Assembly: GCA_964486925.1 (NCBI GenBank)
Contig: CAZAOY010000048.1
Location: 1 to 19,520 of the forward strand
From: CAZAOY01 sp964486925
GTDB lineage: Bacteria; Bacillota; Clostridia; Oscillospirales; Ruminococcaceae
Direction: 5' to 3'
Length of the DNA stretch: 19,520 nt
Below are positions 1-6,626 of the stretch, one piece after another (positions within the stretch are counted from its first letter, which is position 1; the number at the start of each line of letters is the position of its first letter). The position numbers and the translations under genes were made by a program. The notes beneath the pieces were generated by a model. That model saw only the letters and a list, made by a program, of their open reading frames with translations, was not told the origin of the DNA and did no database searches.

Positions 1-420
1 GCAACAGGAGCGGCAGGTGTTGCAGCTACTAACCAAACTGCGCAATACCTTGTAGCCTCCGAGTTAATTCTACCAGGAGATCCTATTCCGTATGCAGAAG
101 AATTTAACTTTAGCACAGATATAACTGCACCGCTCTCAACTTCATTCCTACTTGCGGCGGGTCATGTATATCTTGTTGATTATAACTTTGGTGGCACTAT
201 TATTCCGGCAACCTCGTTTGGGGTTACGCCAGAGCTTAACGCAGTGCTTGATACAAACTTTGCGCTAGCGGTAGTTGCAGGCGTGCTTACACCATCGATT
301 GATGGGACTTCATTCTTAGTAAATACCACAGCGGGTGCGGTAACCTTACGGTTTATCTACAATTCAGTGATAGCTGCCGTTGCACCGGTTGGATCGGTAT
401 CGATAACAGAGTTACTATAA
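1..420 (+). CDS. Collagen-like surface (BclA-type) protein, C-terminal part, 5' truncated
   Basis: An open frame runs from the window edge to TAA at 418-420, giving 139 residues with no start codon in view. The first residues (ATGAAGVAAT) look like the end of a Gly-X-Y collagen-like stretch. The rest is a hydrophobic, Ala/Thr/Val-rich domain of about 130 residues with no Cys, ending VGSVSITELL. This architecture fits the C-terminal trimerising head of BclA-type exosporium glycoproteins (known family property). The next gene downstream is a glycosyltransferase, as in the Clostridioides difficile bclA1-sgtA pair, which supports a spore-surface role. Family assignment rests on composition, the repeat remnant and context rather than a diagnostic motif. 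Another secreted collagen-like or phage-type fibre protein is possible. Confidence 0.6.
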   Translation, partial: ATGAAGVAATNQTAQYLVASELILPGDPIPYAEEFNFSTDITAPLSTSFLLAAGHVYLVDYNFGGTIIPATSFGVTPELNAVLDTNFALAVVAGVLTPSIDGTSFLVNTTAGAVTLRFIYNSVIAAVAPVGSVSITELL

Positions 421-431
421 CTATTATGGAA

Positions 432-460
432 GGGATGTAACAACATATTTGTTACATCCC
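432..460 (+). terminator. 12-bp hairpin between collagen-like gene and glycosyltransferase
   Basis: Arms at 432-443 and 449-460 are perfect reverse complements (GGGATGTAACAA / TTGTTACATCCC) around a 5-nt loop. No T-run follows, and the next ribosome binding site begins about 15 bases later. It may act as a partial terminator or mRNA 3' stabiliser that lowers expression of the glycosyltransferase relative to the abundant surface protein. The arm closely resembles that of the hairpin at 5661-5704. Confidence 0.5.
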
Positions 461-489
461 CATACATAAATTGTAAGGAGTGTTTTAAT

Positions 490-1569
490 GTGATTACCCT
501 AAGTATATGTATGATAGTTAAAAATGAAGAGGATGTTATCGGCCGTGCACTGGAATGTGTGAAGGATATTGCAGATGAAATTATAGTTGTAGATACAGGC
601 TCAACCGACAGGACGATGGAGATTGTATCAAGGTACACCAATAAGGTTTACTACTTTGAATGGATTTCGGATTTTGCCGCCGCTAGAAACTACTCATTCT
701 CTAAAGCTACCATGGATTATCAGATGTGGCTTGACGCGGATGATGTGATAGATGAAAAGAACAGAGAGTTATTAAAACAGTTAAAACAGGAGCTTGATCC
801 TGCCGTGGATATGGTTAGGATGAAGTATGATGTGGGGTTTGACCAGAATGGTAACACAACGTTTAGCTATTATAGAGAGCGTATCTTTAAAAGAGCGATG
901 AACTATAAATGGGTCGGTGAGATACATGAGGTTATAGTCCCGTATGGAAATACAATTAGTAACGAGATTGCTATAATGCATAAAAAGATACGACAAAACG
1001 AGCCGCAACGAAACCTTAAGATATTTGAAAAGATGATAAGAGAGGGTAAGCCGCTAGATCCTAGAGCGAAGTATTACTACGCTAGAGAACTTTACTACAA
1101 CGGTAGGATTAGCGATGCGGTTGCCGCATTTAATGCTTTCCTTGATGAAGGTAAGGGTTGGGTTGAGAACAATATCGATGCATGTAAGGATCTCGCAAGA
1201 TGTCATTATATGCTAGGACAGCCAGAAACTGCGCTAATGGTTCTGTTCAAAAGCTTTACCTACGATGCGCCTCGTGCAGAGCTATGTTGTGATATAGGTA
1301 ATCATTTTCTTGATAAGGGCGAGATAAATACTGCTATATTCTGGTATCAGCTAGCGGCAAGCAAAAAGATTGACGGGGAGAGTGGAAGCTTTCTACAGCT
1401 TGATGCATACGGGTACACTCCATACATTCAGCTATGCCTATGTTACGATAGATTAGGGCAGTATGCCAAGGCGGCAGAGTACAATGAGCTTGCGGGTAAG
1501 CTTAAGCCTAATGATAAAAGCTATCTTTATAACAAGGAATATTTTTCAAAGATGAATCTTCAAGGATAG
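490..1569 (+). CDS. Family 2 glycosyltransferase with TPR-like C-terminus (SgtA/SunS-like)
   Basis: A predicted cytoplasmic enzyme of 359 residues that transfers a sugar from a nucleotide-sugar donor, probably to the neighbouring collagen-like protein. The N-terminal GT-A domain (about residues 1-200) shows the opening ICMIVKNEEDVIGRA, VVDTGSTDRT near 34-42 and the metal-binding DADD at 82-85. The C-terminal half has helical TPR-like repeats (around ARELYYNGRISDAVAAF, LARCHYMLGQPETAL, DKGEINTAIFWY, CLCYDRLGQYAKAAE). The start is GTG at 490, nine bases after AAGGAG (475-480). An out-of-frame ATG at 488 overlaps it and is followed at once by TGA, so it cannot be the start. Position behind a BclA-type gene resembles C. 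difficile sgtA, a spore glycosyltransferase; the acceptor is inferred. Confidence 0.85.
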   Translation: MITLSICMIVKNEEDVIGRALECVKDIADEIIVVDTGSTDRTMEIVSRYTNKVYYFEWISDFAAARNYSFSKATMDYQMWLDADDVIDEKNRELLKQLKQELDPAVDMVRMKYDVGFDQNGNTTFSYYRERIFKRAMNYKWVGEIHEVIVPYGNTISNEIAIMHKKIRQNEPQRNLKIFEKMIREGKPLDPRAKYYYARELYYNGRISDAVAAFNAFLDEGKGWVENNIDACKDLARCHYMLGQPETALMVLFKSFTYDAPRAELCCDIGNHFLDKGEINTAIFWYQLAASKKIDGESGSFLQLDAYGYTPYIQLCLCYDRLGQYAKAAEYNELAGKLKPNDKSYLYNKEYFSKMNLQG

Positions 1570-1583
1570 GAAATATAACGTTA

Positions 1584-1619
1584 AAATGGTGTATTACACA
1601 GCCGTGTAATACACCATTT
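1584..1619. terminator. Bidirectional terminator between converging genes
   Basis: Arms of 16 bp at 1584-1599 and 1604-1619 pair perfectly (core GGTGTATTACAC / GTGTAATACACC) around the tetraloop AGCC. The hairpin sits between the glycosyltransferase stop (1569) and the stop of the minus-strand oadA-like gene (1630), and can end transcription from both sides. Confidence 0.8.
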
Positions 1620-1629
1620 GTATATACTA

Positions 1630-3027
1630 TTAAACTGGATGAACCGCCTTAGCCGCATCAGCGTGCTTTTGATCGATGTTAAACTGCTTGTCACGGCGGT
1701 TTTCAAAGAACTTAGTTGCAACCTGTCCAAACTGTGCATAGCTTAATACGTCCTCATCCTGGATAGACCATCTAGCACATTCAGCCTTTAGCTTGTCTAG
1801 CTCTGGTTCTAGCAGATCGGCAGGACGGCAGGTGATAGGGGTTTCATTTCCAAGGATCTGTTTAGAGAATTCAGGAGAGATAGGAGCAGGGGTTTTACCA
1901 TATTCGCCCTTAACAAGTCCTTTAAATTCCTTAGTAACAGTCTTGTAGCGTTCACCTAAGATTACGTTAAATACCGCTTGTGTACCTACGATCTGTGAGG
2001 TAGGGGTTACTAGCGGAGGATAACCTGAATCATGTCTTACACGAGGGATTTCCTGTAAAACCTCCTCAAGCTGATCGGATTTGCCCGCTTGTTTAAGCTG
2101 TGAAACAAGGTTAGATAACATACCACCCGGTACTTGGTATAGCAGGGTATTAGCGTCAACCCCAAGCATTTTTTGGTCAAGCAGTCCGCTCTTGATGTAC
2201 TTCTCTCTAAGGGTAGCAAAATACTCTCTTACTACGTTTAGCTTAAGCAGGTCAAGTCCTGTATCGTACTCAGTACCCGCAAGTGCCGCAACCATAGATT
2301 CGGTCGGAGCATGGGAAGTACCTAGTGCGAGAGGAGAGATAGCGGTGTCGATAACGTCAACTCCTGCTTCAATACCCTTAAGCAGTGCCATAGAGGCAAG
2401 CCCAGATGTATAGTGGGTATGAAGTTGAATTGGAATTTTAACCGCTTGTTTAAGAGCTTTAACCAGCTCATAGGTGGTATAAGGTGTAAGCAGACCAGCC
2501 ATATCCTTGATACAGATAGAGTCAGCACCCTCATTCTCAAGGTCCTTAGCAAAGGTAACAAAGTTATCATTTGTATGGAATGGGCTTGTAGTGTAGGATA
2601 GAACCGCTTGAAGGTGTGCGCCTTCCTTTTTAGTAGCTTTAATAGCGGTTTTCATGTTTCTGATATCGTTTAATGCGTCAAATATTCTAAGTATATCGAT
2701 ACCGTTAGCTACAGATTTTTGTACAAAGTATTCCAGTACATCATCAGCATAGTGACGGTAGCCTAGCATGTTTTGTCCTCTAAATAACATCTGTAGCTTA
2801 GTGTTAGGCATGTTTTTTCTGATTATTCTAAGTCTATCCCATGGATCTTCGTCTAGAAATCTTAAACATGCGTCAAAGGTAGCTCCGCCCCAAACTTCGG
2901 CAGAGTAGTAACCTACCTTGTCCATAGCGTCTAGAATTGGAAGCATCTCATCTATAGTCATACGTGTAGCGATCATCGATTGATGTGCGTCACGAAGGAC
3001 AGTTTCTGTTATCTTAACTTGTGCCAT
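1630..3027 (-). CDS. oadA: OadA/5S-type carboxyltransferase subunit (pyruvate/oxaloacetate side), no biotinyl domain
   Basis: A 465-residue alpha-type subunit that moves a carboxyl group between biotin and pyruvate/oxaloacetate. The N-terminal HMGL-like TIM barrel has RDAHQS (12-17, metal-ligand Asp13), the Lys expected to be carbamylated in CIKDMAG (Lys174) and the metal ligands His203 and His205 in LHTHYTSG. The PYC/OADA C-terminal domain follows. The protein stops near residue 465 without the EAMKM biotinyl domain found at the end of longer OadA proteins; a separate carrier gene lies upstream in the operon. The ATG at 3027 is preferred because AAGGGG lies seven bases upstream of it, while the GTG at 3033 would be one base from that site. 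Without OadB this protein most resembles the 5S subunit of transcarboxylase. Confidence 0.88.
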   Translation of the reverse strand: MAQVKITETVLRDAHQSMIATRMTIDEMLPILDAMDKVGYYSAEVWGGATFDACLRFLDEDPWDRLRIIRKNMPNTKLQMLFRGQNMLGYRHYADDVLEYFVQKSVANGIDILRIFDALNDIRNMKTAIKATKKEGAHLQAVLSYTTSPFHTNDNFVTFAKDLENEGADSICIKDMAGLLTPYTTYELVKALKQAVKIPIQLHTHYTSGLASMALLKGIEAGVDVIDTAISPLALGTSHAPTESMVAALAGTEYDTGLDLLKLNVVREYFATLREKYIKSGLLDQKMLGVDANTLLYQVPGGMLSNLVSQLKQAGKSDQLEEVLQEIPRVRHDSGYPPLVTPTSQIVGTQAVFNVILGERYKTVTKEFKGLVKGEYGKTPAPISPEFSKQILGNETPITCRPADLLEPELDKLKAECARWSIQDEDVLSYAQFGQVATKFFENRRDKQFNIDQKHADAAKAVHPV

Positions 3028-3125
3028 ATTCACACCCCTTAATTATTTGTTATACATTCTTATGCAATAGTAGCAATTTAAGCAATGATAATCGATACTG
3101 CAAGTGACAGTAACCTTAAGCTACA

Positions 3126-3410
3126 ACTTAACCTATAGTTACGAGCACTGCAGAAAATGCAGTATATCTAAGGTTAAACTTAACCTATAGTTACGAGCAC
3201 TGCAGAAAATGCAGTATATCTAAGGTTAAACNNNNNNNNNNNNNNNNNNNNNNNNNNNNNNNNNNNNNNNNNNNNNNNNNNNNNNNNNNNNNNNNNNNNN
3301 NNNNNNNNNNNNNNNNNNNNNNNNNNNNNNNAACTTAACCTATAGTTACGAGCACTGCAGAAAATGCAGTATATCTAAGGTTAAACTTAACCTATAGTTA
3401 CGAGCACTGC
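3126..3410 (-). repeat. 52-bp tandem repeat array carrying copies of the biotin-carrier 3' end
   Basis: Identical 52-bp units start at 3126, 3178 and (after the gap) 3333. A further unit begins at 3230 and is cut by the gap. A half unit at 3385-3410 coincides with the real 3' end of the biotin-carrier gene. Read on the minus strand each unit contains GTGCTCGTAACTATAGGTTAA, the last codons of that gene (VLVTIG stop). It also has a short hairpin (ACTGCA / TGCAGT, 5-nt loop), and the unit junction forms the palindrome GGTTAA-GT-TTAACC. The period is not a multiple of three and the copies do not extend the protein. True copy number is unknown because the array spans the 100-N gap. Confidence 0.9.
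3232..3331. other. Scaffold gap of 100 N inside the repeat array
   Basis: Exactly 100 N, the conventional placeholder for a gap of unknown length. Both flanks are the same 52-bp unit, so assembly most likely broke on the tandem array. The missing length could be far from 100 bases. Confidence 0.97.
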
Positions 3411-3749
3411 ATTCGCGCCAACGTTATCACCCTTTTTAACTGCAACAGAGGTGATAGTACCATCAACAGGAGCAACAACGTCATTCTCCATCTTCATAGC
3501 TTCAAGGATAACAACCGGTTGACCGGATTTAACGGTATCACCAACGTTTACCTTAACATTTACAATAAGACCTGGCATAGGAGCTTTTACAGGTGTACCA
3601 CTTGCGGCAGGAGCAATCGGAGCAGCAGGAGCGGTAGGTGCCGCAGTTGCAGCAGGAGCAACGGGAGCTAATGGTGCAGGACCTGCGTCTAGTTCTTCAA
3701 CAGCCACGTCATACGCTTTTCCGTTTACGGTAATATTAAATCTTTTCAT
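3387..3749 (-). CDS. Biotin carboxyl carrier protein (1.3S/BCCP-like)
   Basis: A 120-residue carrier that shuttles carboxybiotin between the two carboxyltransferase subunits encoded on either side. It has a short N-terminal segment typical of OadA-associated carriers (MKRFNITVNGKAYDVAVEEL), a flexible Ala/Pro linker at about 22-55, then the biotinyl domain with APMPGLI and EAMKMEND, in which Lys86 is the expected biotinylation site. Length and layout match the 1.3S subunit of transcarboxylase and the small gamma/delta biotin proteins of sodium-pump decarboxylases. AAAAGGAG precedes the ATG at a normal distance. It lies 35 bp after the carboxyltransferase gene. Its final codons form part of the 52-bp repeat unit, so copies of its 3' end lie downstream, but the protein itself looks intact. 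Confidence 0.93.
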   Translation of the reverse strand: MKRFNITVNGKAYDVAVEELDAGPAPLAPVAPAATAAPTAPAAPIAPAASGTPVKAPMPGLIVNVKVNVGDTVKSGQPVVILEAMKMENDVVAPVDGTITSVAVKKGDNVGANAVLVTIG

Positions 3750-3784
3750 AGTTAATCTCCTTTTAATATATAATAGGTATTAAT

Positions 3785-5218
3785 TTAGTTATTGTTATGT
3801 TTTTTAGGTAGTAGGGTAACCCTCTTGCCTGATAGCATATCAAGAGAGCTAATGATTACCGCTCTGGTATTTGCAGGATCGATAACATCGGTGATAATGC
3901 CGGATTTAGCCGCCTCGAATGGGGAAGCAATTGTGCTTACATACTCGGCAACAAGCTCTGCTCTGGTAGCGTCTGCGTCGGTGGTGTTTTCAAATCTGTC
4001 TGCCCATAAGAACTCAACAGCAGTTTCAGGAGCAAGCGCACTAATGCAAGCGGTAGGCCAGCTAAAGGTCACGTCAGCGTTAGCGTTAGTTCCTGCTAAT
4101 GTCATAAATGCAGAACCTACAGCGTTACCTGTGATAACGTTAACCTTAGGGGTGGTGCTTTCAGCGTAGGTGCTAGCGAGCGCTACAGCGTTCTTCACAA
4201 GGTATGAACAGCTTGTATTCTCAAAACCTAGGCTATCTATAATAGTAACAACAGGGATGTTGTAAGCGTCACAAAGTTTAACAAACTTAGTAGCCTTTGC
4301 ACAAGCGTCAGCATCAATCGCTCCTGCTTGCTTATCGGTAGCAACAACCCCACATACAGAGCCCGCTATAGTAGCAAGGGTGGTGGTGATAGCTTTACCG
4401 TAATCCGCGGAAACTTCAATCGCAGTGTCTGTGTCAACGATAGCGCTAACGACAGCCTTGGTGTCCGCTTCGCTCATGTTAAGCGCAGTGGAAGCTAGAG
4501 TGTTAGCACCGTTTGGATCAGCTACAGCTTCAAATAATGGAGCTACAGAAAGATTATTGGATGGTAGCATTGAGAGGATTTGTCTTGCAGCTTTAACGCA
4601 TTCATCATCGCCATCGCAGGCAACGTTAGCTAACCCATGAGATAGCGCCGCTTTAGCAGTGCCCGCATCCTTAGAAGCTTTACCGTTAGCCTTAGCTACG
4701 AAAGGTGGGGTTAAGAATAGTTCAGCCTTTTCATTCATTACAACAAAATCCGCCGAACAAGCGATAAGCGAAGAAAGTCCCGCACATGTACCTAAAACCA
4801 CCGCAACCTGTGGCACAACACCCGAAACGGAGTTGCTTGCCGCTAGGATCTTACCGTATGAATTTAGCATAAACATACCCTGGCTAACATCAGCGCCGTT
4901 TGAATCAAAAACAGAAACTACAGGACAGCCGTTTTTAACAGCAAGCTCATAGATCTTCTTAATCTTCTTAGCACTTTCTTTAGTTAAACTACCCTTGTTA
5001 GCGTCGCTGTTTTGGGCATACGCATACACAATGTTACCCTCGATACAGCCGTATCCTGCAATAACACTAGACCCTTCTTCGGAAGTCGCCGCTAGGCTAA
5101 AAAGCTCGGTAAAGGTACCTTCGTCAAAGATACTTAGGATAGCGGTTCTGCCCTTACTTTCTGACTTTGCCTTGGTGCTTAGCTCTTGAAGCGTTTTCAT
5201 TTTTTGTTCAGGGTTCAT
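3785..5218 (-). CDS. Divergent acyl-CoA carboxyltransferase subunit (MmdA/12S-like)
   Basis: A 477-residue crotonase-fold carboxyltransferase expected to move CO2 between an acyl-CoA and biotin; substrate unknown. Two half-domains are visible. The first has IAGYGCIEGNIVYAYAQN, KIKKIYELAVKNGCPVVSVFDS and GTCAGLSSLIACSADFVVM. The second has CDAYNIPVVTIIDSLGFE and ITGNAVGSAFMTLAG, then FSWPTACISALAPETAVEFLW, matching the conserved WPTAEIAVMGAEGAV region of MmdA/PccB. The first-half oxyanion motif normally reads like SGGAR; here it is SNGADVSQG. The protein is also shorter than typical 12S/MmdA (about 510). These features mark a divergent subfamily seen in gut Clostridia beside OadA-like genes (recalled, not searched). 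GGGAGG lies just before the ATG. It is the first gene of the operon and has a leader of about 250 nt. Confidence 0.82.
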   Translation of the reverse strand: MNPEQKMKTLQELSTKAKSESKGRTAILSIFDEGTFTELFSLAATSEEGSSVIAGYGCIEGNIVYAYAQNSDANKGSLTKESAKKIKKIYELAVKNGCPVVSVFDSNGADVSQGMFMLNSYGKILAASNSVSGVVPQVAVVLGTCAGLSSLIACSADFVVMNEKAELFLTPPFVAKANGKASKDAGTAKAALSHGLANVACDGDDECVKAARQILSMLPSNNLSVAPLFEAVADPNGANTLASTALNMSEADTKAVVSAIVDTDTAIEVSADYGKAITTTLATIAGSVCGVVATDKQAGAIDADACAKATKFVKLCDAYNIPVVTIIDSLGFENTSCSYLVKNAVALASTYAESTTPKVNVITGNAVGSAFMTLAGTNANADVTFSWPTACISALAPETAVEFLWADRFENTTDADATRAELVAEYVSTIASPFEAAKSGIITDVIDPANTRAVIISSLDMLSGKRVTLLPKKHNNN

Positions 5219-5478
5219 TATTAATTCCTCCCATTATTTTATTGTCTTTTAGATATTCTACCTTGGCGTTTAAAGCTTGTTAAATAACAAGTCTTTGCTG
5301 TTAACGGGAGAGCACACTTAATAAAAGGACACCACCGTTAATTGCCGCAGTAATATGTAACTATAGAGAAAACCATAACTACATCACCATCAAAAAAGCA
5401 ATAATGCTTAATTAATTTCGGTTGTATGGAACAAAACTGATAAATCGTATATTCTTCATTTCACTTCCATACACTTTA
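5219..5478 (-). promoter_or_regulatory. Long 5' leader of the carboxyltransferase operon
   Basis: The stretch from the predicted start site (near 5472) to the ATG at 5218 is about 250 nt with no convincing gene. At the RNA 5' end, GTATGGAA (5472-5465) can pair with TTCCATAC (5431-5424). Nearer the gene, CTTGTT and AACAAG (5276-5291) form a small hairpin with a 4-nt loop. No T-run terminator and no riboswitch class that I recognise are visible. A regulatory role is inferred only from length and structure. Confidence 0.35.
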
Positions 5479-5507
5479 ATTATAGCACAACACACTACCC
5501 TTGTACA
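5479..5507 (-). promoter_or_regulatory. Predicted promoter of the carboxyltransferase operon
   Basis: On the minus strand a perfect TATAAT (5484-5479) lies 17 nt from TGTACA (5507-5502), a 4/6 match to the -35 consensus. The -35 is embedded in the perfect palindrome CTTGTACAAG (5500-5509), a plausible operator. The remaining stretch 5510-5660 is AT-rich and shows no gene that I can support. Confidence 0.5.
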
Positions 5508-5660
5508 AGTCTTTTTGAAAAATATTTTAGTATTTTTTGTGAATTTTTTATTTTATAGTTTGGTAATGCTAAAAAGCTATAATAATGTAGGTTTTGCCCA
5601 TACTACCGCATACCCCAATCCACCATAGTATCATGGTACAACATGTCCGCAACAAACAAA

Positions 5661-5704
5661 AATAAGGGTTGTAACAAAACGGGAGTCTTGTTACAACCCT
5701 TATT
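5661..5704 (-). terminator. Strong intrinsic terminator of spoVT
   Basis: Arms of 17 bp at 5661-5677 and 5688-5704 pair perfectly (core AAGGGTTGTAACAA / TTGTTACAACCCTT) around a 10-nt loop. On the minus strand the stem begins 3 nt past the spoVT stop and is followed by TTTTTGTTTGTTG. The arm is 11/12 identical to the hairpin at 432-460. Confidence 0.9.
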
Positions 5705-5707
5705 AGA

Positions 5708-6256
5708 TTATACATCACCAAGTTGGCGGGAGATTAGGTTAGCGGTGTACTTTACAATGCTCTGCTGCATTTCGGTGGTTTCCTTGTTCTGGTCATCCGA
5801 AAGCATTACGATACATCCGCAGACATCGCTTTGCGCAATGATAGGTACACACATTAAAGCGTGTTTTTCCATGTTTTCGATAGGATATAGTACCTCATTC
5901 GGCTTGTTTCCGTCGGCTATATAGGTCTTTCGTTCCTTCATAAGCTGGTCTACAACAGGGGAGATACGACGGTCAACGATCTCACGTTTAGGAGCACCCG
6001 CCGCCGCTATTACCGTATCCTTGTCACAGATTACAATAGGATTTTTAGCGGTTTTGCTTAAACATTCCGCATAGTTTGCAGACATCTCTTTAAACTCACC
6101 AAGGTGGGAATACTTCTTTAAAACTACCTCTCCGCTGTTTGATGTATATATCTCTAAAGGCTCACCCTCTGCAAGTCGTAATACACGGCGTATCTCTTTA
6201 GGTATTACAACCCTTCCAAGGTCATCAATTCTTCTTACAATTCCTGTCGCTTTCAT
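5708..6256 (-). CDS. spoVT: Stage V sporulation protein T (AbrB-type regulator with GAF domain)
   Basis: A 182-residue transcription regulator that tunes forespore (sigma-G) genes during sporulation (known for Bacillus SpoVT). The N-terminal swapped-hairpin AbrB domain at residues 1-50 reads MKATGIVRRIDDLGRVVIPKEI and continues through RRVLRLAEGEPLEIY, essentially the family consensus. A GAF-like domain follows at about 56-178 (ANYAECLSKTAKNPIVICDK, HALMCVPIIAQSDVCGCIVM). The length matches B. subtilis SpoVT (178). AAAGGAG sits upstream of the ATG. It is a monocistronic gene closed by the strong hairpin at 5661-5704. I see no clear sigma-G promoter, so regulation is not readable here. The gene marks the organism as an endospore former, or a descendant of one. 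Confidence 0.95.
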   Translation of the reverse strand: MKATGIVRRIDDLGRVVIPKEIRRVLRLAEGEPLEIYTSNSGEVVLKKYSHLGEFKEMSANYAECLSKTAKNPIVICDKDTVIAAAGAPKREIVDRRISPVVDQLMKERKTYIADGNKPNEVLYPIENMEKHALMCVPIIAQSDVCGCIVMLSDDQNKETTEMQQSIVKYTANLISRQLGDV

Positions 6257-6565
6257 TAAAAATCTCCTTTTAGTAGCTATTATCAGATATTAACTTAAAA
6301 CTACCTTTATGTGAATTAATCAGCTTAACCTTTGTAACCGAATAGATTAAATCATTATCTTTTTATATAGATCACAAAATATAAACTGCTTTATTGGGTA
6401 CGAGATTATTATTTGAGCTATGTAAAAAATTATACGAGTTAATAACAAATATTTCAAAGTAAGCTATAATTATACAACAAAAACAAACAAAAATCGCTAA
6501 GGTATCATAAGTTAAAATTTTCATACGACGATTTATTACTTTTGGGAAAAATGGTTACAATTTAT
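6257..6565. other. AT-rich divergent intergenic region
   Basis: This stretch separates spoVT (minus) from the GH4 gene (plus). It is AT-rich and holds no frame that I can support. Isolated TATAAT-like words occur (for example 6465-6470) without a fitting -35. It presumably carries the spoVT promoter, which I could not identify. Confidence 0.6.
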
Positions 6566-6595
6566 TTCACATTAAGGCTTAATCTGAGTTATAAT
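6566..6595 (+). promoter_or_regulatory. Predicted sigma-A-type promoter of the GH4 gene
   Basis: TTCACA (6566-6571, 5/6 match to TTGACA) and a perfect TATAAT (6590-6595) are separated by 18 nt. The start codon lies 31 nt downstream of the -10, with AGGAGG at 6616-6621. Confidence 0.6.
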
Positions 6596-6626
6596 AAAGA
6601 AAACAGTTTAGTTTTAGGAGGTATAT

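Noticed and set aside
357..641. Minus-strand 94-codon frame
   Set aside because: It crosses the end of the collagen-like gene, the hairpin and the glycosyltransferase start, has no ribosome binding site and shows a low-complexity product.
3126..3410. Possible CRISPR array
   Set aside because: The units are contiguous and identical with no variable spacers, and each contains a coding fragment of the neighbouring gene.
5422..5628. Plus-strand 68-codon frame in the carboxyltransferase upstream region
   Set aside because: It lies over the predicted promoter, is driven by AT-rich composition and lacks a ribosome binding site. The hydrophobic product has no recognisable family.
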